Part shown: positions 33,301 through 46,515 of the stretch, piece after piece
Layout: each line of letters opens with the position of its first letter
How positions within the stretch are numbered: position 1 is the first letter of the stretch
Assembly (NCBI GenBank): GCA_020536535.1
Contig: JAHLWZ010000827.1
Coordinates: forward strand, 35,810 to 99,809
Length of the DNA stretch: 64,000 nt
Direction of reading: 5' to 3'
Source: Pelomyxa schiedti
Taxonomy: Eukaryota > Evosea > Pelobiontida > Pelomyxidae
The notes under the pieces: model-generated
The model's database searches: none
What the model was told of the DNA's origin: nothing
Seen by the model: only the letters and a program-made list of their open reading frames with translations
Translations under genes and position numbers: made by a program

Positions 33301-36300
33301 GTACGACGGTCCCTCAACATCACCTTCAAATGTTCTCCTGGAAGTGGCATAGGGTACCCGACTCCTCCACCAATCAATTACATTGAAGGACCTCCTTGTC
33401 AATACAATCTTGTTTGGGAAACTGAATATGGAGTACTTAATTGTTGTGCTTTCAATGGAACACTTAAACCATTTAGTGCCCAATTTGCTCTTCTGTGCAT
33501 TATTCTTATTATATAACTGCCTGTGAGGACAACCAACGCCAGAAAGTTTACTACTGGTTGGAAAACCCCAAGAGGTGTCATGACGGTGTATCACTTCCTG
33601 CAACTGAAACAATTTACGTCAATTGCTGTAAGTTGTCGTACACCTTTTTGCATTTTAATCCATTCTAGCCTCAACAACCACTTGTAACCCTGGGAACTAT
33701 GCTCTTGAAACAGGAGGGTGTGAACAATGTGATGCAGGAACCTATAGCGTTGGGCCAGGGAATACTTATTTCGAATTTACTAGTGTGCCTTCGGACTTTA
33801 CTTCTTCCTGCACTGGGACTAATTGCAAAGGTTCTGTCATTCAATTAGTCAACAAAATGTGATTTGTGTAGGGTTTGTGGCACAAGGAGGAATACTTGTA
33901 TCAACTACAGGGACCTCACTAATGGAATTCACCTCCCAGTTCTTAATGGAAGGCTCCGTTACATTTGCTTACCAAGTGTTTGCAAATGGTTTATCGGTAA
34001 TTCCTTTTATTATTGTTCTTTATTTAGTCTTTTGTTCTCCCACAAAGTCGGGTGATGGCTCTGGCATTTTCGAGTTTTCTATTGATCAAGCAATTGTTTT
34101 GTCTGTGAAGCAAACCGTATTTGATTACCGAGAATTTACTGCAGTTTTACCTGTAAAGTCCCATCTTGAAAATTCTAAATTAATAGTGTATTAATTCCTT
34201 TTTTGCCAGGTTGGCCCACATATCCTCTCTTGGAAGTTCACTGGTGGTGCAACATCGTCACTTAAGTATGTCTCTTTTTTCCATTGTCAATAACCAATAG
34301 TTCATTCTAGTGATAATACACTGTCATCCATGGCAATAGCATCAATAACCGTAATTGGGACAGAGTACTCTCCACTCGTTTGCACCCCCTGCCATTCTGG
34401 GCAGCACCAGAGTTTGAAGGGGCAAACTGAATGTGAGATATGCCCATCTGATACTTACGCCGCTGGAGGAGCCGCTGAGTGCTCGTATGTGACACAAAAA
34501 CAATTTTCCCCATGTTAACTCTCTTCAAAGGCCCTGCAGTGATGACATGTACAGCTTCCCTGATTCTGCCACATGTGAAGCGAAATCGATTTGCAATTCT
34601 ACAGACTACCAGTCTTATTACTCTGCGTGCAGTACAGATGGGACTAGGTCAAAATACTGGGTTCCTCTTGAACCAGCAACTTGTGTATGTTATATTTTTC
34701 CTCTGTTCTCTAATCTGTTACAGGTAAACGGTTATTCTCCACCGGCGACCCAAACTGGACTGGCATGCGCACAATGCCCAGATGGCATGTATCGTCCAGA
34801 AGGTGAGGCGGATTGTGTTGGGTGTAGAGCTGGTACATATTTTGATGGTAAGTTATTGTTTCAGAAATACCCTACTCAATGCGTTTGAAAAGGTGCTTCG
34901 TGTGTGTCTGCCGAATCTGGTTCATATGTCCTATACTCTAGAGAATATTTTGTAGACCAAGAACAAGAAGAACTTCTGCCCTCTGGCTGGAGTACTACCT
35001 GCTATGGGCATTGTGGCTCAAGGTTACTTCTTCTCCTCTGGGTATATTTGCTTACTTCTGAAGTGGCTGGCAAGTGATGTCTGGCTATGTGTCCTCTGGG
35101 CGTCACTTAGCCCAATATTCTGTAATGTCAGTTCTCTCCTACATAGGCACAGTGAGTTTCCTTTCTTGAAAATTTTGGTTATTCCTTTGCTTACATAACC
35201 TTTTGTAGTTTGTTACAGAGGGAACAGTTTCATTTGAGTTCTTGCGTGACTTTTCTGATTCTGCACATGGCCTTCAGTTCTTTGTTAACAATATACGCAT
35301 GGACCTTCCAACAGGTACCCTTGAAAATCTCAGTTTCACAATTAACGACAACAAGGCAACTCCAGAACGGATACAGCTTCCTTCAGTGTAGCAGCTGGGG
35401 AAAATGAGCTGGATTGGGTCTACATTCAAAACCCATCCACATCCTCTGGCAAGGTTCAAATTCCACAATTCGTGGGTTGTGGCCACTTCTTTTGTGAACC
35501 GTTCTTTCTAGGTATCCATTTCTGACGTAATCATTTCTGGTATCTCTACTGGTTCGTCATCTGTAGAGGAATGTCCAGCCGGAACTTACAGCGGGGGTGC
35601 TGCTGTAAGTTGTACCCGCTGCCCCCCTGGCCAGTACTCTTCTGCACCTAATTCTCAAACAGTGTGCCCCTTACATTTTCACCTAATACTGAACAACTCT
35701 CAGTGCACAGCGTGCTCTGAAAATTTCTATGCTCCCTATTCTGGTTCTACTTCCTGCACACCCTGTCCAACAGGGACATATGCTCCCGACCAAGGATCTA
35801 CAAAATGTGAAACGTCTTGCGTCTTTGTGGCCCGGGATGGTGAGCGCACATTCACATTTAACCTTACGGAACTAAAGTAAGTTCACGTACTTCCCTATTA
35901 ATCTTTTTGACATACAAATAGAAAAACAGTTGGTCCTGTTGTGGATGAAGACAATTCCATGTACCTAATAAATGTCTGTGACTGGAACATTTCCAGTACA
36001 CTGTGTGTTGATGCAGATGGCTCTCCAATTTTGACACATGTATGTGAGCGAGGAATAACAGAGGAAGCTGCCTATAGCTTTGGATCATTACTTGAATTTT
36101 CTGCTTTGTCTGGGGGTATTTGATCTTTCCCTGCACCATTTCTCACAATAAAAAGATGAAAGCAGTGGCTTCCAACTTTCCTTCTATGGTGGTGACACCT
36201 CAGGATGCGAAGACACACTCACTGAGAGACAAACGTTTTTTTTCCCCACCAATACCCCAACGGCTAACTTCAATTAGGATTATAAATTTTGAATGTGACG

Positions 36301-36814
36301 TAAATGAAGGAGAGGGAACGCCTCGTTACATTTATTCCCCTGGAAGTGATGAATGTGCTGCTAGTTTCTACTGGCAGTCAGTGTACGCCTGCCCAGTGTG
36401 CACCGATTCCGATTACTATATGGTATTTCGTTTGCATAAGTGCCGTTCTCTGAACTCCCTTGTTCCCAAACTAGTTTGAAACAGGGTGCCAAGGAGGAGA
36501 GAAGCAAACGCAGCTTATAAGATCAGCTGACTGCAACGGCCCAGAGACAATACTTTTAGGAACCTCCAAATGCAGTATGTGTTCACCTCCTGTTAATCGT
36601 ACGTACATTCTAAATTCATTCTTTAGGGGACGTTGCTCTCCCTCTGGGTGTTGTATTCGGAGTTGGTGTATTTGTGATCATTCTGATTGTTGTAATTGTC
36701 ATCATCCTAGTGAAGCACAAACAAATTAGAACGCGCTACTACAAGTTGGTGAACCAGAACGTACCCTCTGTGGATATGCCCGAAATCAACAACACAGAGA
36801 CCCAAGCAACTTGA
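30312..36814 (+). CDS. ELAPOR (EIG121/KIAA1324)-like type I membrane receptor
   Basis: Large Cys-rich receptor of the endosome-lysosome-associated apoptosis and autophagy regulator family, acting in late secretory or endolysosomal membranes. The first exon shows a signal peptide (GSLVLVLVLCLAPLSCFA) followed by CTSDDYVAAYTEC, the family's first domain. Next come SCSSGYYLPYG-like Cys repeats and SLGGGTRVMDWVGFP, which matches the conserved family motif after the first ephrin-receptor-like Cys repeat. Several rounds of CPxGxYS/CxxCPxGT repeats follow (near 31360, 32550, 33720, 34400, 34780, 35590, 35700), an MRH-like section (about 35820-36420) and CPVCTDSDYY. Then one C-terminal membrane helix (GVVFGVGVFVIILIVVIVII), a basic KHKQIRTRYYKL stop-transfer and a short tail ending at 36814. 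Some 20 or more introns. No in-frame ATG exists at 30312; the initiating exon is upstream. Confidence 0.8.
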
Positions 36815-37011
36815 TTTTCAACTGTTTGATAGCCAAAAGAAATACAAAATTTTTGAATTCAATCTTTTGTTGTTGGCTGCCAACAGCTTGCAAGAACACA
36901 ACAAACCCAACTAGTCTCTCTGGATTGGCGCAAACAAGAAGTACAAGTCAACACGAAAAGTGATTAATGATTCAATTGTTTTGTTTTGCGTTTGAATTGG
37001 TTGCTTGAAGC

Positions 37012-38291
37012 TTAGAAGAACGATGGGCGGCCGCCTCTCATTTGGCTTCCGGGCAGTACAACGGGGAGTTTCTCTACAACTTCAGACATGCTGTGTGCCA
37101 CCTTGGTCATCACTGCAAGGTACGTTACCAGCATGGCATCGTTGCATTCCTGTGAGGCGTTTGTTGTGGGTTTTCATTGTGGGATTGTTGTACCTCCATG
37201 AATTCAGTTGAGAACTGCAGGGAGTCCATTGTAGGAAGCATGTGGCAAAGACTGCTGATTTGCCTCAAGACATCATGATCAACGGGTACTGAGCCTGCGT
37301 CACCATGTTAGGTGGTGTATCATTTAAAAAGGATTTTACCGGCTATAGTAGCATCAATATAACGCAGAAGAGCTTTGACCCTTAAATTTAGCATTTTGAT
37401 GGCTCCTCCCATTCCCCTCAAGTGCGGAGTCACTATATTCAATAAATCAAAGGATGTTATTTTGGTTCCACACATTGAGAGCCAGAGGTTCCAGATTTGC
37501 TTACATGAGCAACGTGATCAACACCAATACGCTCAGCTTCAGCTGTCTGTTGGAAGTTGTTGGTACATACTACAAGCCAAAAAAGCAAAAAACTTACAGA
37601 GATACGGTACTGTGCTGGTGCAAAGACCATCTTGGGCTGTTTGTCAACAAGATGTACTTCACTTTCATACAAGAATAAGGGCAGATCTTTCGTAGTGGTG
37701 GCAGCGGCTGCAGCAGTATCTAGCATCAACAAGAGTGGATTTTCATTCACTGAGAGTAACTAAGTTACAGTTCAATACGGCAAACCGTAAGGAGAAGTGT
37801 CATGCCTGCTTATGAATTTCGACATCAGATGGAAGAGGTGAGGAACCAGTTGTGTACCAGCCAAGAAAATCGTAGTTATCGTACACTTTCTTGACTGAGG
37901 AAGTTGTCAAAAAGAGACGAATGGGGCAAGATATAAACATTGGTCAAGTTTCTTCTTGAGAAAGTCAATATCGATTGAAGTGATGTTCTGGTCAGTAATG
38001 GCAGCAATCAGTTCGAAGCAATTGTATACTTCAACTTCACGTCCCTTCTGTGTACCAAGTATGGCACCAACAATTCTTCGTGCACCTTTTGTTTTATTGT
38101 TGCTATAATTGTGTCGCTAGAGCTCTAGTGCACAAAAAAGTAATAAACAAAACAATGTAGAAAGAGAGTCGATGTTGGAACGAGATAACGATACCAGTCA
38201 AACTAGCACGAGTGAAGTGATCAGAGATCGTCAACAAAACCAGAGGATGCAATGAGACACTCAAGGCACTTTTGCTCGCCACGTCCGTCAT
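37012..38291 (-). CDS. COPS6: COP9 signalosome subunit 6 (MPN-domain protein)
   Basis: Non-catalytic MPN subunit of the COP9 signalosome, which removes Nedd8 from cullin-RING ligases in the nucleus and cytosol. ATG 38291 gives MTDVASKSALSVSLHPLVLL and TISDHFTRA. After an intron: GARRIVGAILGTQKGREVEV, NCFELIA, DFLGWYTTGSSPLPSDVEIH, LLLMLD, LPLFLYESEVHL, then the signature AEAERIGVDHVAHV, which is nearly identical across CSN6 proteins. The C-terminal helices (FMEECNDAMLVTYLAVMTK) end at GGRPSFF-stop, matching the family tail. The JAMM metal ligands of CSN5 are absent, as expected for CSN6. It is convergent with the ELAPOR gene (197 bp) and divergent from NUP160. Confidence 0.93.
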
Positions 38292-38655
38292 TGCCGCAAC
38301 TTTGCTGTCTGTCCTTTCCTTGTTTGTTTTTTTTTTTTTTCTAACTTTTTCTTTACTGTGATCTTGGCATCAGGGCAGGGAACTAGCGCCACTCTTGCGT
38401 GCAACGGGAGAGCTGTCTCTGTGACTGAATTATGGAGTCTTTCGGTTGCTCAGGAGACACATCTCGGACACTGAGTGTCTCTGATTAGATCTAAATTAAT
38501 TTTTTTTTTTAATTCTCGGCTTGCCATTCGAAGCGCTTCGCCGTAGCTGCGTGAGGTCCACAGCAAACAGCGCACAGAGTATCATAATTTGAGAAAACAG
38601 GAGATCTTAAAGGGAGTGGAAGGGTGAGATTTGGAGCCAATAGTGAAGCGGAAAA
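38292..38655. promoter_or_regulatory. Bidirectional promoter between CSN6 and NUP160
   Basis: 364 bases between two outward-facing start codons. It holds two long T runs (about 38326-38340 and 38501-38510) and no ORF with family similarity. Shared promoter function follows from geometry only. Confidence 0.45.
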
Positions 38656-41600
38656 ATGCGGCGTACACCAAGGATCGTTTCGCGGCTGGTGAGAGGACTT
38701 GCCGACGCCCCGCCACACAGTGGTGATATAATTTCAGTGGTTCATTCCTTACAAAAAAAGTGCGCTTTTTTTTTTTTAGTTTTCCAAACACAAGCTCTTA
38801 ATTGAATTTTGTTTCAGTGTGCATCAGTTCAAAATTGGAAAAATCCCAAAACCTCAGCTCCCCCTTTGTGAAAATGCGCACTCTCGTGCTGGTTTATTTA
38901 CCTACAGTTCACATGCAGGAGGCACAATAGATAGACTTATTCATTGGTGTTGTTTTCTTGTTTCTTGTGGCTTGTTTTAGATTCATTATTTAACAGGTAC
39001 AACCAAGCAAATGCAGTGACTTTGACTGAAGTGAGTACTACAGCAGAGTTGTCTATTGGTACTGGCTGTGTCCAAGTTACAGTTCCATCTGATGACATCC
39101 TTCCTCCATCTTCGGGAGTCACTATGAGTGTTGAGTACCTTAATGGCCTTCCTCAGCTATCACTTTATATTTCGACATCAACACACCTATTTCGAACTGT
39201 CTTTGGCTTTTCCCAGGATGAAGACAATGTATTCTGTCTTCCAACATAGTTGTTCTAAATACAATTAACAGGCATCTCTCTTTGGACTTGCAGAAACAGG
39301 TCACACACTTTTTTGTTGTGCTCATCCTATGCCACCCCATGTTGGTGTTTCTTGCTGGACTGTTGTTGATTGTCATTTTGTTGTTTATGGGACAAATTCT
39401 GGGAAGCTGCACATTGTGAATTTCCCTGATAGATTGGATGAAAGTCTGCACTCTTTTTCTCAACACCAACTAAATTAATAAGGAATATCTGAACTTGAGA
39501 TTAGTGAAAGTGGAGTGATGTCAAGACTATTTCGCACCAAGTTTGTTAAATTTGTAAGAAGCTGATTGTTTACCACTTATACTTTCATTAGAGTGCCAAC
39601 CTCATACAGAATTATTTCCTTAAGCCCCCATCCCATCATTCCTGCAGTTCTTGTTTCCCTTTGCAGTGATGGGATGTTGAGACTGTGGTCCATTCCAAAG
39701 CAAACTTGTATTCTTTCTGTGCCTCTTTCTCCAAGTTTCTCTGCTGCCCAAGGTGATACAACCTCTCCAAAAGAACAAAAAGCCTCATTCTGCAACAGTA
39801 AGTCAGTGGCTGCTGACCTTGATACCCCACCCAGAGACAGATTGCAAAGAATGCATTTATGTTGCTGTACTTACTTTACAAAGTCAATATATGGTATTCT
39901 TCCAAATCTTTTTTTTCTCATCTCATCACTCTTAGGTCCATGTTCTTAAACTTGAGTACACAACTGGAAACTTTATCATTAGAACCGCCACTAAGGAATT
40001 TCTATTACCCCAAGTAAAATACCCGAATAAACTCACCTTGATCTCCAAAAAAATCCCACTTCTTAAAACCAAAAGAGTGAGCTTGAAAGTGGTGCAACTA
40101 TTTCTTCGATTTGTGTCGACAGTGACGGACATATACTACTCTTACAAACAGCTGAACGATATTGCTCCTTACTTTCTTCTTCCACCACAATGTATCCTTC
40201 ATCTTTGGTTGTTAGATTTTTTTAATCTCGAAAGTTATTCAAACACAACACACATGAGGCAATGGGAGATTATTTCTATTCCAACACCTTCCTCGAATTG
40301 TGTTGTGCCTGAGTCCTCCTTTGACATGCAGGTTGGCCTTAAATAGCCAATAAAATTTTTAAACAATGTTTCCAGGATGTCATGATGGACGCTATTTTTA
40401 CTGATGAATCTGTGTTTAGTAAAGATGCCCTCCAGTGCACTCTTCAGCACATAGGAGCTACTCTTGAGCCTAATTTAACTGTATGACACAAAGGCTGGTA
40501 TCCTTTACTTTTTCTTAGTTTCTTTAGGATAAAGTTTCCTTGCAACAAACCTGTATATCCGCTGTGCAGAAATCTGTACTCATCTTTCTTGTTTTCCCCA
40601 AGTTGATTAAATATAGGTGGCCTGCAAACCTTGCCTTTCAACAGAAAGTGGTGGCAATCTTATTTCCACTTGGGTGTCATTTTACAAGGACTACATAACT
40701 TACTGGTGGAAGTTGAATACACCTTCCACTATTTTCAATACTCCAATTGGAACCGTTTTGTCTAGTACAGTATGAGTAGTAATTCCCTGCAGGATGCCTT
40801 GTCAACACAAATTGTAGGAACTTTCATCCCTCCTTTGGGTTGGCACACAATTGGGAAGTGTGTATCAGCGATGTGCAAATTTCTCCTTGTCATCTGCGAG
40901 AATTGTTGAAGCTCTGCCATCAGATGCTAGTAAACTTATCTGTTGTGGTTTACTTCTAGAGCAAGAGGTGAGATAGGTTTCACCACATTTCTCATCTCTT
41001 CTCACTCTTCCAGCTTGGGGTAGAGAATATTTCTGGAATAGATTATGAAATACAGCATGGCCACCAATTAGAGCACCTGTCCTCCTCATTTATTAGGAAA
41101 CTTTTTATTGAATCTCCGTATATTTTCCCTTTTTGTTTTCGCAAAATAACTTGTAAAGAGGAAATGATGGTGAAGTTCCAGCTCTTTCTAAACTCCCCCT
41201 TATCGTCCAGAGCATTGCTGATCTCAAATCCGCTATTGATGCTGTTATAGGCTCAATTAAACAACTATTTGGTAATTGAAAATGTTATTTATTTTTTTTT
41301 TATTTCTTACCAAGAAAACAGAGTCGTGGGAACTGTCTCCTGTTGGGAAACCACCTACTGACATTCCTCATTTTTCCACTGCATTCAGGCGTAATGTTTG
41401 GGCACAACTGCAACAACAATGCATTGACCATTACTTTGTGGCAAGAAACTTGATGCTATTTTGTGCCTATACGTCGATACACAAGATGTCAATGGTATGT
41501 ACTAGACATAGACAGTAGTGTGCTTAGTGGGAGAAAAAAATAGCCATCCTTGACAAGTCACATTATGGAAGAGATTAGAATGCGAGTACCCCTTGTACAC

Positions 41601-44059
41601 TCCACAGTAATCTCTCTGGCCTTGGTGTTATGGATAATATCCTCCCCAGCTACCCCTCTGTCCGTTAAGAAGTAAAGAAACAAATCCAACTACCTTGAAA
41701 AAAAAAAAATTAAGATTATATTCAGATTGCCAGCATTACCAATGAAAAGATTACTTTACGTGTACAGTGAGCAGCTTCCCTTATTCTTAGCATACAATCC
41801 TCAGGCAGACTTCACTGAAAATGTCTCCAACTGCCTGAAGGCATTAGCCTCCAAACTGTGCGAAATTATTTGTACTTCTTCGTCTAAAATTGAACACAGA
41901 TGGCCCACTCCTGAAAACTGCATCAACTTTTGTAACTTTCTAGGAACCAATCAACTTCATTTAGAGAGGCAACACTTTACCTCAATGGCACTGAATCACA
42001 CCAGAGTTGAGAGCAGCTTTGGGGCATGCATTAATTTCTTGAAGATTTGTCTTGCAGAGTCTCTGTTGTTTCTGGGTCAATTTGAAAAGGCATTCACAAT
42101 TTTCTGTGAAGTACCTCGCAATCCTGCAGGTTAACTCATTGGACCCTGTTTTATCTTAATTTCTTCACAGTGCTGGAAACCAGTGTGATTCAGTGGATTG
42201 GTGGCATGACAGACCCTAATTCACTTGTAAGCTCTTTTTTTGTCAAGTGTCTGGAGCTCTTCAGAGGCTGCAGGTAATCATTCCACTGCATATTATTCAT
42301 CTTATATATCTCATTGTTGAAACAGACAATATGACTTAGCAATTCGCTGTGCTAGAGAAGGACTCCGCTTACTGAAGGGAATGCCTGGAACTGGGGTAAA
42401 TTATATGATAATATTTTTTGAATCTAAATTTCCTGCAGGTTGCACAACAAACTTTATCCATGGAGATTTATGCCGATTCTTTTCAAATACAAGATTACAA
42501 GAGTGCTTATGACGCACTAATGTTTTGCCCATTCCAGTCCTATGAAGATAAAGCGTATCTATTTTTACAATCCTTTTTCTTCTCTTAAAAATCTTTAGGA
42601 GTGCATATCGTGATTATACACACCGTTGCTGTATTGCAGGGCAAATAAATTTTGTTGTGGATGTTCCTTTCACACCGAAAGCATTGATAATTGTGAGAGG
42701 CTTTCTTAAGAAATCGGCACGAGAACAAAAAATAATACTGCCACTCCTTTCTACCCCAAAGCAAACTCAGCCTGTTGATTTCTACCTTGTCCTCTACGCT
42801 TTCTTGGTGTTCAATAATCAAGGGAGACGTGGTATCTTTTCCAAAATGAAAAAGGAACTCTCACCCCTTCCCCAGCTGCATACTTCATGATTGAATATAC
42901 TTGGAGAATTATGAAGGAGTTACCTCTTACCCTGGGCTCTGCATCTGCACGAGTATGGAACACTCTGTGTAGCAGTACTTTACAATATTGTTTCAGGATG
43001 CCGCTCTACAAAAAGCTCTCATTCTTCTACGGCAAATACACCCTTCATATCAATGGGTTAAAGAACCTTTTTCGGTAAGGCAGTTTCCTCCCTTTCTCAG
43101 TTTGACACACTTAAAGCCAAATATGCTTCGGCTATCTGACATTGAGCGACAGTGGGTTCTGGCTCACGCACAAGTTGTTGCTCTCAGCAATTCTTCTGGT
43201 TTCAAACTTCATAACATTTATCTTCCTCACAAAGTATAGTCTGTATAGTAGACACACCAGAGGCCGTGATAGAAAGCCTGTCAACCCTTGGATTTTTCAA
43301 TACAGCACTCAGCGTTTCTAAACACTACAACTGGATAGGTATAAATTCAGTTTTCAAATACTGGGGAGACCTCTATGTTGCTTGTCTTAGAGTCAAAGAG
43401 GATGACCCAGAGACCTTGTCTAAATTGTATCTGCCCTCCTATACCCTCCTCTTATATCTGGCCCAGGGCCGCATTCAAAAAAGATTTTCGTATCAGTGCT
43501 ACACTATCAAGCACACACAAGGCTGACATTGGTTGTGTGGGGAAAAGCTTCAGCGGTTCCGATTCTAACTCAGTGTGGCAATATCTCAGTCACAATTTGG
43601 ACCTCTGCGATACCCAGTTAAACAACTACGAGGCACACAGTAATATCGCAGAACTATTTATCAAAAAGAAAATCACCATACCCAGCAACCTGAAACTGTG
43701 GTTCAAGGTACCCTCATTTTACCTTCCTCAGGGATTAACAGGCCCCAACGTGCAGAGAAACAAACCAGAACGACTGGTGAGGTTATACTTGCGATATGAT
43801 AGGTTTGATGACCTTTTGTACTCGGCCCTCCATTTGATTGGCTCAATGGTGTGTAACTACACTTTGTTGTTGAGAAAGCCAACTAAAAACCTAGGAGGGT
43901 AACTTGCAGCAGGAACAAATTCCTCATATTTGGTCTGTTCTACTTCAAGTTTGCGAGAAAATACCGAACAGAGCGAGCTCCGAGTCTGAACAAATACTCA
44001 TAGAGACTTTTAACTCCCGGCTAGGAAGGTTTTGCAATACCATAGGCAACCTCAGTTAA
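38656..44059 (+). CDS. NUP160: Nucleoporin NUP160 (Nup120 class)
   Basis: Scaffold subunit of the Y-complex (Nup107-160) of the nuclear pore. ATG 38656 starts a basic N-terminus. The beta-propeller follows: GGTIDRLIHW joins across an intron to RYNQANAVTLTEVS, matching the NUP160 motif NRFIYWR..LELVE. Further blades are seen: GLPQLSLYIST-HLFRTVF, VYGTNSGKLHIVNF and VSLCSDGMLRLWSIPKQTC (about 39650-39710), the most typical NUP160 block. The rest is alpha-helical solenoid over many small exons: RLLYVYSEQLPLFLAYN (41750), CLAESLLFLGQFEKAFTIFCEV, YDLAIRCAREGLRLL, STLGFFNTALSVSKHYNW (43280) and KPERLVRLYLRYDRFDDLLY. Stop at 44057-44059. Length (about 1,300-1,400 residues) fits. Confidence 0.82.
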
Positions 44060-44275
44060 TTGAAAAAAGGGAAAACCCTTCACAATAACCTACTACAACT
44101 TGTTTTATTTTTCATTTTGTACCAAGTTTTCTTTTCCACCTCGCTCTATTTCTGTCATTGTGTTTAGAAGCCGTGCAAAAAAAAAAAGTAGTTGGTGGTA
44201 CCAAGCCGGCGGTAATGAGGCCTGCAAATAAGCATAAGAACTAGGGCCAGTGTTACACTGCTGGTAAGCATGCAA

Positions 44276-46270
44276 CTCACTGTTAATGGGCCGTTTTCTG
44301 TGCCCTATTTTGGAACCCTGAGTTCGGGTGGCGTAGCTGTGAAAATTACCCCATAGAAAGTTCCTATGTAGATTATAGCAATTCCAGATATCTGAGCACT
44401 AGCTAATTGCACATTGGCAGAAATGCCTTCGGGTATTGGGTATGTGCTTTCAACGCCAAGTTCTTAACAGGTAAGAAATTACGCCCAGTAAAAATAGAAA
44501 CCTAAAAATGCCGGAATGACAGAGCTTCCAAAAAATCCAATCCAACCCCAGCAAAGGATTTGCCAGAATAAATTATCTGGAATTGCTGTAGAGGTTGGTT
44601 AAAAGGAATATATGTGCGCCACAAGGAAATTGAAACCTGCGAAATATAATGCAACATAACCCACATCGAGTCCCAGTAAGTTTATGACGGTTAAGACTTT
44701 GTACGCTCTAAGCCTGTCTACAAGAACAGCTAGCAAGGCTCCACCCAAAACACCCATGACTGTTGCCATGGAGCATAGATTTCCCATTTGGCTCTAAACG
44801 AGTTAGTCAACTTGTGACATAGCGTCCTTACATCAGTGTATCCCAGAGGAGTCAACAGAGACGAAAGGATACTCAAAGAGCCCCAAAAAGCCCCTAGGGT
44901 CAGGGTACAGCTGAGGATTGTTATATCAAACTGTGGGTCAAGGAATAGACGCTACACATGATGAGTCCAACACATTATACTTGAATGAACTACCTTTATG
45001 TTGGTCAAGTACTCTCTACCTGACATGACACTCGACTTAGTAACAGTGGGACTTGGTGGTTTAGGGGGCTTATCTCTGATCACAACGATTATAAGGACCA
45101 GTGCAACTCTACAGAAAATGTTTGACAACGAATGGCACTCAGGCGAATCAGATACATACGCCATAACGGCACTGTGTACTCCAAGAAGAGTCAAAAAATC
45201 GTCACCAGAGTTGACTATTGCAGGACTCAAGTAAGTCCCAAGTGCAATACCAAAAGGGTTTACAAGAGAAACTGTGGAGAGTGAGAAGAGAACCAAAGAG
45301 GAAGAACGCACTAATTGCAGTTGCAAGAGTTCTCTCTTGCACTTGAAACCAGTTGGCTGCAACCTTTGGAGGGGAACCCATGAAGAAAGTCTGAGAGATA
45401 CCAGAAATGGCTTGTCCAATCAAAACGAACCAAAATCGATTGCTGTGCTCGGAGGTTAGTTTGCTTCTCTGTGCCTTATTGAAATGCTGTATGCCTGCCT
45501 ATCTACGTGTTCATTGTATAATAGCTGTTTAATGTTGGGAGTTCCACCTTCCTGGAAGACTCTCGATACAGCCTGGGAGCTTTAATGTCGCCCCAACAAA
45601 ATTTAGAACTGCCGAAAGAATCAACTAAAGTAGGTCATAATTTTGAACAATCTCTCCCATCCCGCTCGATAATTGTTACAACCCCAAATCGAAGTCCTTT
45701 AATATCCAGTGCCCAAGCAGAAACAGGCCATAATGGGATGTACACAACCATGAATCTTGTGAAGAGGAAGGAAACCAGTCAGCTTTCTTTTAGTGTTCCT
45801 CCCACACAAAGCAAAAAAAAAAAAAAAAAAAAGAGTTCATGAGGGTACATTGTAGACAGAGAACTGATAGCCATGGCACTCACATCCCAGTAGTCCATAG
45901 CCAAATCCTGCACAGGGCTGAATGCAATCCACTGCATAGCGTTTGTGATGCTCAAAACGGAAACGGCAGCCACAACAGCCCAGCGATACCACCCCTTGTA
46001 GTACCCCTCCGCTCCCACAATTGCCTCTTTCTCTTCTTCCCCCGCTTTGAGGCCGTGCGCCTGGCCTCCCTCTGTGTCTCTTGTGTGGGGACTACTCGTA
46101 ATGTCGGTTCCCTCCCCAAACGGCGCCGGTTCGGGGTCCTGGCGAGGCGCTGGGACGAGGTCGTCTGTGGCGTTTATGGTGGGGTTCCCCGTAGCCGGCC
46201 GATTATGGGACGACCCAAACGTGGCGTAGTGGGTGAGTGTCTTGTTGTGCAGCAGTTCCGAGCTCGTCAT
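44276..46270 (-). CDS. FLVCR / SLC49-family MFS carrier
   Basis: Plasma- or vesicle-membrane carrier of the group that includes FLVCR1/2, DIRC2 and MFSD7; members are reported to move choline, heme or other small solutes. From ATG 46270: an approximately 95-residue hydrophilic leader, then YRWAVVAAVSVLSITNAMQW with AFSPVQDLAMDYWDVSAMAI, the FLVCR first-helix motif (R-W-x-L..SNA.QW). The next exons carry helix 3-5 sequences (QAISGISQTFFMGSPPKVAANW followed by RTLATAISAF), NPFGIALGTYLSPAIV, a loop with PPKPPSPT, then DRLRAYKVLTVINLLGLDV. The C-terminal exons (44230-44480) include GIAIIYIGTFYGVIFTA. The stop at 44276 depends on the last splice choice. It is convergent with NUP160. Confidence 0.78.
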
Positions 46271-46515
46271 TGTTTACTTGAAGAAGTTGTTTGATGGTTT
46301 TTCCGTTCATTTGTGTCATGTGCACTTAAGCCGAATCTCTTGTGGAAGTATCATTCCCCATGGCGGTTGTTGTGTTGTTTTCAAGCTGAAAATACGTTGG
46401 CAGGTTGTGGGAAGTGTTTTGAAAGGAGTCTGTGCTTTTTTTTACTCAGGGACTTTTCTTATTTGTTTCCGTGTTCTACTGCATACAATCAACATGATAG
46501 TGTGGTGGTGTGAGG

